Source: Streptomyces cellostaticus (GTDB lineage Bacteria > Actinomycetota > Actinomycetes > Streptomycetales > Streptomycetaceae). Taken from it: a stretch of DNA of 64,000 bases. The stretch lies in assembly GCF_001513965.1 (NCBI RefSeq), contig NZ_KQ948044.1, positions 32,121 to 96,120 of the forward strand, read 5' to 3'. The number at the start of each line of letters is the position of its first letter. The stretch's first letter is position 1. A program made the position numbers and the translations under genes. Of this stretch, positions 43,142 through 50,128 are shown in pieces. The notes under the pieces are model-generated. The model had not been told where the DNA came from and ran no database searches. It was given only the letters and a program-made list of their open reading frames with translations.

Positions 43142-43762
43142 CATGGTCATCCGCACCGCCGGCACCAGCATCACGCCGCTGGAGAGCAGCGCGGTCGCCA
43201 GCCGCCCGCGACGGCCCGTGAGGGCCCGGCCGAGCAGCGCCCCGCCGCCCGCGAGCAGCAACTGCCAGCTCGCCGAGGCGGCGAAGGCCGCCAGGACGAA
43301 CCCGGCCCGCTCCAGCGGCCGTACGGCGTCGGCGGTGCTGGTGCCGAGCACCAGAGCCACGAAGTAGACCACGGTGACGGGGTTGAGCAGGGTGATGCCG
43401 AGAAGGCCGAGATACGCGCGTCCGGCGTCGGGAACCGGCCGCTCGGGCCGGGTGGTGAGCTGCTGGGCGCCGTACTGGCGCAGGGCGAGCAGCGCGACCC
43501 GCACCGCGAGTGCGGCCAGGACCAGCGCCGAGACCCAGCGCAGCGGGCTCAGCACGGGCCGCAGCGCCGCCGCCAGGGCGGAGCCGCCCGCCGCGGCGAG
43601 CAGCGCGTACAGGCCGTCGGCCGAGGCGACGCCGAGCGCGGCGCAGACACCGGTGCGCAGCGAGGTGCGGGCGGTGAGGGAGACCAGGTAGGTCCCGACC
43701 GCGCCGACGGGTACGGCGATGCCGTAGCCGGCGAGCAGGCCCGCCAGGAGCGCGGCCGTCAC
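43130..43762 (-). CDS. LysE family amino-acid exporter
   Basis: 210 aa from GTG 43762 (start uncertain; no good Shine-Dalgarno). Six hydrophobic segments with the LysE pattern: LAGYGIAVPVGAVGTYLVSL, GVASADGLYALLAAAGGSA, and LGLLGITLLNPVTVVYFVAL (the conserved NP). These export basic or other amino acids and related metabolites. The neighbours do not name the substrate. Confidence 0.88.
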   Translation of the reverse strand: MTAALLAGLLAGYGIAVPVGAVGTYLVSLTARTSLRTGVCAALGVASADGLYALLAAAGGSALAAALRPVLSPLRWVSALVLAALAVRVALLALRQYGAQQLTTRPERPVPDAGRAYLGLLGITLLNPVTVVYFVALVLGTSTADAVRPLERAGFVLAAFAASASWQLLLAGGGALLGRALTGRRGRLATALLSSGVMLVPAVRMTMSPA

Positions 43763-43941
43763 GGGCGCGCGGGACCGGGCCTCCGGGGACGGCCGGGCTG
43801 CTGCTGACCGCGCACCGCAAGGACAGCGGCGAAGGTCGGCGGCAGAATGGTGTCGGTAAGCAACATGGGCAGATCCTGGCGCCGCCGCCTGCGCACCGGC
43901 AACCGGATTTCGGCGCGTTCCCGCCCCTGCTGACCCCGTTC

Positions 43942-43977
43942 TTCGGCCAGATCGCGCAGATCGCAGATCTGGCCGAA
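43942..43977. promoter_or_regulatory. 12-bp inverted repeat upstream of the CYP105 gene
   Basis: TTCGGCCAGATC (43942-43953) and GATCTGGCCGAA (43966-43977) are perfect arms around 12 nt. It could be an operator or part of a terminator-like stem. It lies 13 bp before the shorter palindrome at 43990, in the gap between LysE and the P450. Confidence 0.45.
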
Positions 43978-43989
43978 CTTGTCGTCGCC

Positions 43990-44014
43990 CATTAGATGCC
44001 TGGGGCATCTAATG
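43990..44014. promoter_or_regulatory. 25-bp palindrome upstream of the CYP105 operon
   Basis: CATTAGATGCC (43990-44000), TGG, GGCATCTAATG (44004-44014): perfect 11-bp arms. It is AT-richer than its surroundings and ends 42 bp before the P450 ATG, a typical operator position for a TetR- or MarR-type dimer. Confidence 0.65.
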
Positions 44015-44056
44015 AAGATCGGCACGACGCACTTCCTTCATCTGCGAGGTCTTTCC

Positions 44057-45286
44057 ATGACGGAACTGACGGACATCACCGGCCCGGCGACCCCGGCCGA
44101 ACCCGTCGCCTTCCCCCAGGACCGCACCTGCCCCTACCACCCGCCCACCGGATACGACCCGCTGCGCGACGGGCGAGCCCTGTCCCGCGCCACCCTCTTC
44201 GACGGCCGCGAGGTCTGGATGGTCACCGGCCACACCGCCGCCCGCGCGCTGCTCGCCGACCCCCGCCTGTCAACCGACCGGACCCGCCCCGGCTTCCCCG
44301 CGCCCACCGCCCGTTTCGCGGCCGTCCGCGACCGCCGGGTGGCGCTGCTCGGCGTGGATGATCCCGTGCACCACACCCAGCGGCGGATGATGGTCCCGTC
44401 GTTCACCCTCAAACGCGCGACCGAACTGCGGCCCACCATCCAGCGGATCGTCGACGGGCTGCTGGACGCGATGACCGAGCAGGGCCCGCCGGCCGAGCTG
44501 GTCTCCGCCTTCGCCCTGCCCGTGCCCTCCATGGTGATCTGCGGCCTGCTCGGAGTGCCGTACGCCGACCACGAGTTCTTCGAAGAGCAGTCCCGCAGAC
44601 TGCTGCGCGGCCCGTCGGCCGCCGACACCGAGGGCGCACGCGAGCGGCTGGAGACGTACCTCGGCGGTCTGATCGACCACAAGGCCCAGCAGGCCGAGCC
44701 CGGCCAGGGGATCCTGGACGACCTGGTCCACCACCAGTTCCGCGAGGGCGCGCTGGACCGGGACGAACTGGTCTCGCTGGCCATCATCCTGCTGGTCGCC
44801 GGCCATGAGACGACCGCCAACATGATCTCCCTCGGCACCTACACGCTGCTCCGGCACCCCGAGCGGCTCGCCGAGTTGCGCGCCGACCCGGCGCTGCTGC
44901 CCGCCGCGGTCGAGGAACTGATGCGGATGCTGTCCATCGCGGACGGCCTGCTGCGGGTGGCCCTGGAGGACATCGAGGCCGACGGCGTCACGATCCGGGC
45001 CGGCGAGGGCGTGCTCTTCGCGACCTCGGTCATCAACCGCGACGCGTCCCGGTACGACGACCCCGACAGCCTGGACTTCCACCGCTCCGCCCGCCACCAC
45101 GTGGCGTTCGGCTTCGGCATCCACCAGTGCCTCGGCCAGAACCTGGCCCGCGCGGAACTGGAGATCGCTCTCGGCACCCTGATCGAGCGCCTGCCCGGCC
45201 TCCGGCTGGCCGTGCCCGCCGAGGAGATCCCCTTCAAACCCGGCGACACGATCCAGGGGATGCTGGAACTCCCCGTGACCTGGTAA
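44057..45286 (+). CDS. Cytochrome P450, CYP105-like (class I)
   Basis: 409 aa from ATG 44057, GAGG 7 nt upstream. Heme motif FGFGIHQCLGQNLARAEL with Cys358; I-helix AGHETTAN with Thr252; N-terminal PQDRTCPYHPPTGYDPL and LLADPRLSTD are typical of CYP105. It hydroxylates xenobiotics or secondary metabolites with electrons from a ferredoxin. The ferredoxin gene follows 12 bp later, as in the suaC-suaB and soyC-soyB pairs of other streptomycetes. Confidence 0.94.
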   Translation: MTELTDITGPATPAEPVAFPQDRTCPYHPPTGYDPLRDGRALSRATLFDGREVWMVTGHTAARALLADPRLSTDRTRPGFPAPTARFAAVRDRRVALLGVDDPVHHTQRRMMVPSFTLKRATELRPTIQRIVDGLLDAMTEQGPPAELVSAFALPVPSMVICGLLGVPYADHEFFEEQSRRLLRGPSAADTEGARERLETYLGGLIDHKAQQAEPGQGILDDLVHHQFREGALDRDELVSLAIILLVAGHETTANMISLGTYTLLRHPERLAELRADPALLPAAVEELMRMLSIADGLLRVALEDIEADGVTIRAGEGVLFATSVINRDASRYDDPDSLDFHRSARHHVAFGFGIHQCLGQNLARAELEIALGTLIERLPGLRLAVPAEEIPFKPGDTIQGMLELPVTW

Positions 45287-45298
45287 GAGGCTCTGGTC

Positions 45299-45499
45299 AT
45301 GCACATCGACATCGACAAGGACGTCTGCATCGGCGCGGGCCAGTGCGCGCTCGCCGCGCCGGGCGTGTTCACCCAGGACGACGACGGCTACAGCACCCTG
45401 ATCCCGGGCCGTGAGGACGGCGCGGGCGACCCGATGGTCCGGGAGGCGGCCCGCGCCTGCCCGGTGAGCGCGATCACGGTGACAGAAGCCGCAGGCTGA
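45299..45499 (+). CDS. 3Fe-4S ferredoxin, P450 redox partner
   Basis: 66 aa. Ligand pattern Cys10-x5-Cys16 ... Cys54-Pro, with Ala/Gly in place of the fourth Cys, as in P450-linked 3Fe-4S ferredoxins. It passes electrons from a ferredoxin reductase (not in the window) to the P450 encoded 12 bp upstream. Confidence 0.95.
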   Translation: MHIDIDKDVCIGAGQCALAAPGVFTQDDDGYSTLIPGREDGAGDPMVREAARACPVSAITVTEAAG

Positions 45500-45545
45500 C
45501 GCCCGCCCCGGCCGCCGCAGCCGCGACAGGCCCTAGGGTGCCCGG

Positions 45546-46079
45546 ATGACCGAACACGCCGGGAAACCCTTCCTCTACGTCGTCGTCTGCGCGGCCGGGA
45601 TCGCCGTCCACGTCACCAGGCTGATCGACGCTGCCCTGGAGCGGGACTGGGAGGTCGGTGTCATCGCCACCCCGGTCGCCATGAACGGGTTCTTCGACAC
45701 CGCCGCCGTCGAGGCGCGAACGGGCCGCCCGATCCGGTCGGCCTGGCGTTCCCCGGCCGACCCCCGACCTTTCCCGCCGCCGGATGCCGTGGTGGTGGCA
45801 CCCGCCACCTTCAACACCGTCAACAAGTGGGCGGCCGGTCTGGCCGACACCCTCGCCGTCGGCACCCTGTGCGAGGCCGCCGGACTGGGCGTCCCCATCG
45901 CCGTGCTGCCCTGCGTGGCCGACGCGCTGGCCGCCCACCCCGCCTACCAGGACAGCCTGGTCCGGCTGCGCGGGATGGGCGTCCGCTTCGGCGAGCCGTA
46001 CTCCGGCCTGCCCGAGGAGGACGGCGGGCGGCCCGAGTTCCCCTGGGAACGGGCCCTGGAGCTGCTGGAGCGGCCCTGA
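45546..46079 (+). CDS. HFCD-family flavoprotein (phosphopantothenoylcysteine decarboxylase-like)
   Basis: 177 aa. Rossmann-like flavoprotein: LYVVVCAAGIAVHVTRLIDA, GVIATPVAMNGF, VVVAPATFNTVNKWAAGLAD, GVPIAVLPCVADAL. Homologues bind FMN and include CoaC-type decarboxylases and LanD-like enzymes, but the CoaC Cys/Asn context is not complete, so the reaction is unknown. A TAGGGT box 6 nt before the ATG suggests its own leaderless transcript. It follows the P450-ferredoxin pair. Confidence 0.85.
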   Translation: MTEHAGKPFLYVVVCAAGIAVHVTRLIDAALERDWEVGVIATPVAMNGFFDTAAVEARTGRPIRSAWRSPADPRPFPPPDAVVVAPATFNTVNKWAAGLADTLAVGTLCEAAGLGVPIAVLPCVADALAAHPAYQDSLVRLRGMGVRFGEPYSGLPEEDGGRPEFPWERALELLERP

Positions 46080-46086
46080 GCAGGCG

Positions 46087-46938
46087 TCACCGCACCTTGC
46101 GGACGTACTCCGCGCTGCCCGGCGTGGAGACGTCCACGTCCCGGCGGACGATGCTCAGCCTCTCGCCCCAGCGTGCGAGCGCCTTGCGCAGGCCGCTGTC
46201 GGTGTACTCGATGTCCACCACCCGGTCGTCGAACGCCTTGGCGTACACCTCGCACTCGTCGTACTGCCCGCACTCCTCCGTCACCGCGAAGTCCAGCCCG
46301 GCCGCCCTGCGCTGTCCGGCCAGTTCTGCGGTGTTCTTCTGTCCGACGGCCAGCTGCCGGGCGTGCGCGTGCCGGGAGAGCAGGCGCATGAATGCGGTCC
46401 CGTCGGCGGCCGTGAGCAGGTGGTGGGAGCGGGTGTAGCTGTCGTAGTTGTCGGGCTCGACGGCGTCGTAGCCCTTCTTCGTGCAGCCGTCGATCCACCG
46501 GTTGACCCGCTCGGCCACGCGCTCGCGCTTGGCCGGGGTACGCAGGTCGAGTAGCGGTTCGTTCCAGTCCTCGTCGATGACGACCTTGCCGTGGACGTCA
46601 CGCAGCAGCAGGTCGGCGGGCCAGGAGGAGCGCTCCTCGGGCTGGGCCTGGAAGGCGTTGACGTAGCAGATGTTGTACAGGCCGGGCGCCGGGGAGTCGG
46701 ACCGGTCGCGGCTGACGATCCGGACACCGGCGGGCGGGGGATAGGCCCCGCCGATCTGGTAGTCGAACCCGGCGTGGCGCGGCGGCAGGCGCACCGCGGC
46801 GGGCTTCGGGGACGGCTTCTGCCCGGTGCCGCCGGAACCGCAGCCGGTCAGTGCCGGTACGGCGACGGCCAGGGCGAGCAGCAGAGCGCGGGCGGTCGTC
46901 CCGGGTCCCGAGACGCGGGAAACACCCTTGGCGGGCAC
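46087..46938 (-). CDS. GH114 endo-alpha-1,4-polygalactosaminidase-like lipoprotein
   Basis: 283 aa from GTG 46938; GTG 46956 is also possible. Lipoprotein signal LLLALAVAVPALTGC. Domain GH114/TM1410-like: FDYQIGGAYPPPAGV, YNICYVNAFQAQP, DEDWNEPLLDLR, GYDAVEPDNYDSYTR (probable active-site acid), FAVTEECGQYDECE. It would cut galactosaminogalactan-type polymers of fungi or biofilms at the cell surface. Convergent with the flavoprotein gene. Confidence 0.87.
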   Translation of the reverse strand: MPAKGVSRVSGPGTTARALLLALAVAVPALTGCGSGGTGQKPSPKPAAVRLPPRHAGFDYQIGGAYPPPAGVRIVSRDRSDSPAPGLYNICYVNAFQAQPEERSSWPADLLLRDVHGKVVIDEDWNEPLLDLRTPAKRERVAERVNRWIDGCTKKGYDAVEPDNYDSYTRSHHLLTAADGTAFMRLLSRHAHARQLAVGQKNTAELAGQRRAAGLDFAVTEECGQYDECEVYAKAFDDRVVDIEYTDSGLRKALARWGERLSIVRRDVDVSTPGSAEYVRKVR

Positions 46939-47059
46939 GTACGCTCGAGCAATCACGTGTCGGGATCCAATCGTTCGCGCGCCGCAACAGTCAAGTCGGC
47001 GCCCGAGCGCCACGTACGCTCCTGACTGACCATCGCCCCGGAAGGCAGGAGCAGCAACG

Positions 47060-48028
47060 ATGCAGTACACGAAGCTCGGTTCGACGGGCCTGGACGTGTC
47101 GCGGATCTGTCTGGGCTGCATGACCTACGGCCTGCCCGACCGCGGTACGCACGAGTGGACGCTCGACGAGGAGGCGTCCCGGCCGCGCATCCGGCAGGCG
47201 CTGGAGGCGGGCGTCAACTTCTTCGACACCGCGAACATCTACTCCGACGGCACCAGCGAGGAGATCGTCGGCAAGGCTCTGCGCGATTTCGCCAACCGCG
47301 ACGAGATCGTGCTCGCCACCAAGGTGAACGGCCGCATGCGGCCGGGCCCGAACGGGGCCGGACTGTCCCGCAAGGCCATCATGGCCGAGATCGACCACAG
47401 CCTGCGCCGCCTCGGCACCGACTACGTGGACCTCTACCAGATCCACCGCTACGACCACGACACGCCCGTCGAGGAGACGATGGAGGCGCTGCACGACCTG
47501 GTCAAGGCGGGCAAGGTGCGTTACATCGGGGCGAGTTCGATGTACGCCTGGGAGTTCTCCAAGGCCCAGTACACGGCCGAGCGGCACGGCTGGACCAAGT
47601 TCGTGTCCATGCAGAACCACTACAACCTGCTCTACCGCGAGGAGGAGCGGGAGATGCTGCCGCTCTGCGCGGACCAGGGCGTGGGCGTGCTGCCCTGGAG
47701 CCCGCTCGCCCGTGGCCGCCTCACCCGCGACTGGGGCACCGTCACCGAGCGCAGCGCGAACGACAACTTCGGCAGCCGCCTCTACCTGGAGAGTGACCGT
47801 TCGATCGTCGAGGCCGTCACCCGGATCGCGCACGACCGGGGCGTCCCGCGGGCCCAGGTCGCCCTCGCCTGGCTGCTGCACCAGGACACGGTGGCCGCAC
47901 CGATCATCGGCGCGGCCAGGCCGCAGCACATCGAGGACGCGGTGGCCGCCGTCGAACTGGAGCTGAGCGACAAGGAGATCGAGCAGTTGGAGGAGCCCTA
48001 CACCCCGCGTGCGATCAGCGGCCACTGA
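47060..48028 (+). CDS. Aldo/keto reductase
   Basis: 322 aa; AGGAG upstream. Eight-stranded barrel with FFDTANIYSDGTSEEIVG (catalytic Asp and Tyr), EIVLATKVNGR (Lys), LYQIHRYDHDTP (His), and the NADPH-binding end (APIIGAARPQHIEDAV). It resembles YajO/AKR11-type enzymes that act on aromatic or sugar aldehydes. The gene ends just before an intergenic hairpin repeat. Confidence 0.94.
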   Translation: MQYTKLGSTGLDVSRICLGCMTYGLPDRGTHEWTLDEEASRPRIRQALEAGVNFFDTANIYSDGTSEEIVGKALRDFANRDEIVLATKVNGRMRPGPNGAGLSRKAIMAEIDHSLRRLGTDYVDLYQIHRYDHDTPVEETMEALHDLVKAGKVRYIGASSMYAWEFSKAQYTAERHGWTKFVSMQNHYNLLYREEEREMLPLCADQGVGVLPWSPLARGRLTRDWGTVTERSANDNFGSRLYLESDRSIVEAVTRIAHDRGVPRAQVALAWLLHQDTVAAPIIGAARPQHIEDAVAAVELELSDKEIEQLEEPYTPRAISGH

Positions 48029-48029
48029 A

Positions 48030-48047
48030 GCGCCCCGAAAGGGGCGC
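48030..48047. terminator. GAAA-loop hairpin after the aldo/keto reductase gene
   Basis: GCGCCCC (48030-48036), GAAA, GGGGCGC (48041-48047): perfect 7-bp stem with a GNRA loop, 2 nt after the stop codon. No U-tract follows. It is the start of a unit that recurs between genes in Streptomyces and runs on to about 48119 (for example GCGCGACCAGCCACGAGGGA), filling the gap to the convergent dioxygenase gene. Confidence 0.7.
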
Positions 48048-48119
48048 GGGGCTGTGTCGATGTGCGGCTCCGCCGCGTGGGCGCGACCAGCCACGAGGGA
48101 CCCGCAGCCGGCATACGGC

Positions 48120-48935
48120 CTAACCCGCGGAGCCACCGTGCGGCGCGAACTCCGTGCCGCACGGCCCCGCACCCTCGCTCTGTGCCAGCGGCACCCGCTC
48201 GCCCGCCATGGTGAGCGTGCGGTAGTAGCCGCCGATGCGCTCGGCCGAACGGCCCACGTAGTGCCCGATGAAGGAGCGCCGGAACCGGTCGGCGCTGCGG
48301 TTGGGCCCCGAGCCGTGCACCAGGCTGCCGTTGAAGAACAGCACGTCGCCCGGCGCCATGTCCACGGGCACCGGCACGAGGCCGGGCGGCGGCGGCACGT
48401 ACTCGCGGGCGAACGACACCCTCCGGTCCGCCTCTTCGGGACAGAACAGATCCATCCGGTGCGTGCCCGGGACGACTTCGAGGCCGCCGTTGTCCCGGCC
48501 GATGACGTCGCAGGCGACCCACGCGGCCACACAGGTGCCCGGCTCGACCCGCAGATAGAAGTTGTCCTGGTGCAGCGCCTGGCCCCGGGCTCCCGGCGGC
48601 TTGAAGTAGAACATGCTCTGCGCGGCCAGCACCTCCTCGCCCAGCAGCACCTCCAGCACCGCCTGCAGCCGGGCGTCCAGCAGGAACCCGCGTGCCTGCC
48701 CGCTGATCTCGTGCGGCTGCATCACCCGGGGGTGCCTGCGCAGCGGGTCGGGGTCCGCGGGCCGCGGCTCGAAGTGCCCGGGTACGGGCCCGGCCGCGCG
48801 CAGCGCCTCGAACCCGTCGCACAGCCCCTCGATCTCGTCGTACCCGAACAGACCGCGTACGACGGTGAACCCCTCCTCCTCGAACTGCTGCCGGAGTGCT
48901 TCGGGCAGGATGGCGCCGATGTCCATGGCTGTCAT
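48120..48935 (-). CDS. Phytanoyl-CoA dioxygenase family Fe(II)/2-oxoglutarate oxygenase
   Basis: 271 aa from ATG 48935, GAGGAGC 7 nt upstream. Double-stranded beta helix with iron ligands His122 and Asp124 in ALHQDNFYLR and distal His207 in LVHGSGPNRS; the Arg in RFRRSFIGHY can bind 2-oxoglutarate. Relatives hydroxylate fatty acyl chains, ectoine or secondary metabolites. No acyl-CoA genes are near, so the substrate is unknown. Divergent from an AraC regulator, its likely controller. Confidence 0.9.
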   Translation of the reverse strand: MTAMDIGAILPEALRQQFEEEGFTVVRGLFGYDEIEGLCDGFEALRAAGPVPGHFEPRPADPDPLRRHPRVMQPHEISGQARGFLLDARLQAVLEVLLGEEVLAAQSMFYFKPPGARGQALHQDNFYLRVEPGTCVAAWVACDVIGRDNGGLEVVPGTHRMDLFCPEEADRRVSFAREYVPPPPGLVPVPVDMAPGDVLFFNGSLVHGSGPNRSADRFRRSFIGHYVGRSAERIGGYYRTLTMAGERVPLAQSEGAGPCGTEFAPHGGSAG

Positions 48936-49004
48936 GTGCCGCTCCTCGGTCCGGTGGTCACAAGGCCGCCACGCTAGGCCGACGCGCGCTTGGGGAGGAT
49001 GCCC

Positions 49005-49895
49005 GTGCATGCTGAAGCACTGCCCGGCGCTGCTGCCGGCGACCCGTCCCCGCCGCCCGGACCGGTGGTCACCGGACGCTATGACCAGGGGCCGGGATAC
49101 GGCGTCAACAGGCCTCAAGGCTCGTGCAGTTGGCTGTTCACCTTCACCACGGGCGGGCGCGGCCTGATCCGGCAGGGGAGCGCCCGTGCCGAGGCGGTCG
49201 CCGGGCACCTGGTGGTGCTCGCCCCGGGTGTCGCCCAGCGCTATGCCGTGGCGCCCGGTGCCCCGCACTGGCGGTTCTGGTGGGCGCACTGCCAGGCCCG
49301 GCCGTCCTGGACGCCCTGGCTCCTCCCGTACGCCGTCGCCGACGGCCTGTACGTCCTCGCGCCCCTTCCCGGGGCCCTGCACGGCCGTGTCGAGGCCGCG
49401 TTCGGCCGGATGCTCGCCGATCCCCGCCGGCCCGCACGGGGCACACCGCCCGGGGAGGACCCGGTGGCCGTTGCGCAGGACAGCGTGGCGCGGGAGCTGG
49501 CCCTGTGTGCGCTCGAGGAGGTCGTGCTGCTCGCCGCGTCCGGTGCCCGTGCGTCGGCACCGGAGCCGGGCGCGGACGCCCGGGTGCGCCGTGCCGAGGA
49601 ACTGATCGCCGCCGACCCGGGCGCCCCGCACACCGTCCGCTCGCTCGCCGACAGCGTCGCACTCTCCCCGTCCCGGTTCGCCCACCTGTTCGCCCTGCGG
49701 ACAGGCCGGTCGCCGATGCGTGCCCTGCGCGAGGCCCGGCTGCGGCACGCGGCCCGTCTGCTGGAGGCCACCGACCTCACCGTGGAACGGGTGGCGGCGG
49801 CGTCCGGATTCCCGAGCCCCTTCCACTTCAGCCGGGTCTTCCGGGCCCGCTACGGAGTGCCGCCGGGCGCCTATCGGGCAGGTGAACGGCCGTAA
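49005..49895 (+). CDS. AraC family transcriptional regulator
   Basis: 296 aa from GTG 49005 because GGGGAGG lies 6 nt upstream; ATG 48999 overlaps that site. N-terminal AraC_binding cupin (about 20-115, TTGGRGLIRQGSARAE, WWAHCQARPSW) and C-terminal double HTH (about 195-295: VRSLADSVALSPSRFAHLFA and VERVAAASGFPSPFHFSRVF). Divergent from the dioxygenase gene with 69 bp between. The cupin suggests a small-sugar or organic-acid effector. Confidence 0.92.
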   Translation: MHAEALPGAAAGDPSPPPGPVVTGRYDQGPGYGVNRPQGSCSWLFTFTTGGRGLIRQGSARAEAVAGHLVVLAPGVAQRYAVAPGAPHWRFWWAHCQARPSWTPWLLPYAVADGLYVLAPLPGALHGRVEAAFGRMLADPRRPARGTPPGEDPVAVAQDSVARELALCALEEVVLLAASGARASAPEPGADARVRRAEELIAADPGAPHTVRSLADSVALSPSRFAHLFALRTGRSPMRALREARLRHAARLLEATDLTVERVAAASGFPSPFHFSRVFRARYGVPPGAYRAGERP

Positions 49896-50083
49896 TGTGC
49901 CGTAAAGTTCAAAAGTGAAGAGATCTCTTGTTCCGCGGTGCCGGCCTGTGCAAAGGTGTGCGTTGTTGGCGTGCAGACAATTACATTTCCCGCTGCATGT
50001 GCCAGGTCGCTCCCGTACGTCCTCACGCTTCAAAAGAGCTGCCCAGACGGACGGCCGAGATGCCGAATACCGTACCCAAACTC

Positions 50084-50099
50084 ATTGGTATGGACTAAT
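50084..50099. promoter_or_regulatory. Possible DasR-like (dre) site
   Basis: ATTGGTATGGACTAAT agrees at 11 of 16 positions with the dre consensus A(C/G)TGGTCTAGACCA(C/G)T, including GGT and GAC. It lies 30 bp before the sigma-like/ricin gene in the most AT-rich part of the gap. Weak by itself. Confidence 0.25.
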
Positions 50100-50128
50100 T
50101 CCCGTGTCGCGTCTGGAGGAATGCAGCT

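Noticed and set aside
44057..46079. A secondary-metabolite biosynthetic cluster around the CYP105 gene
   Set aside because: No PKS, NRPS, terpene synthase or other core enzyme is present within the window.
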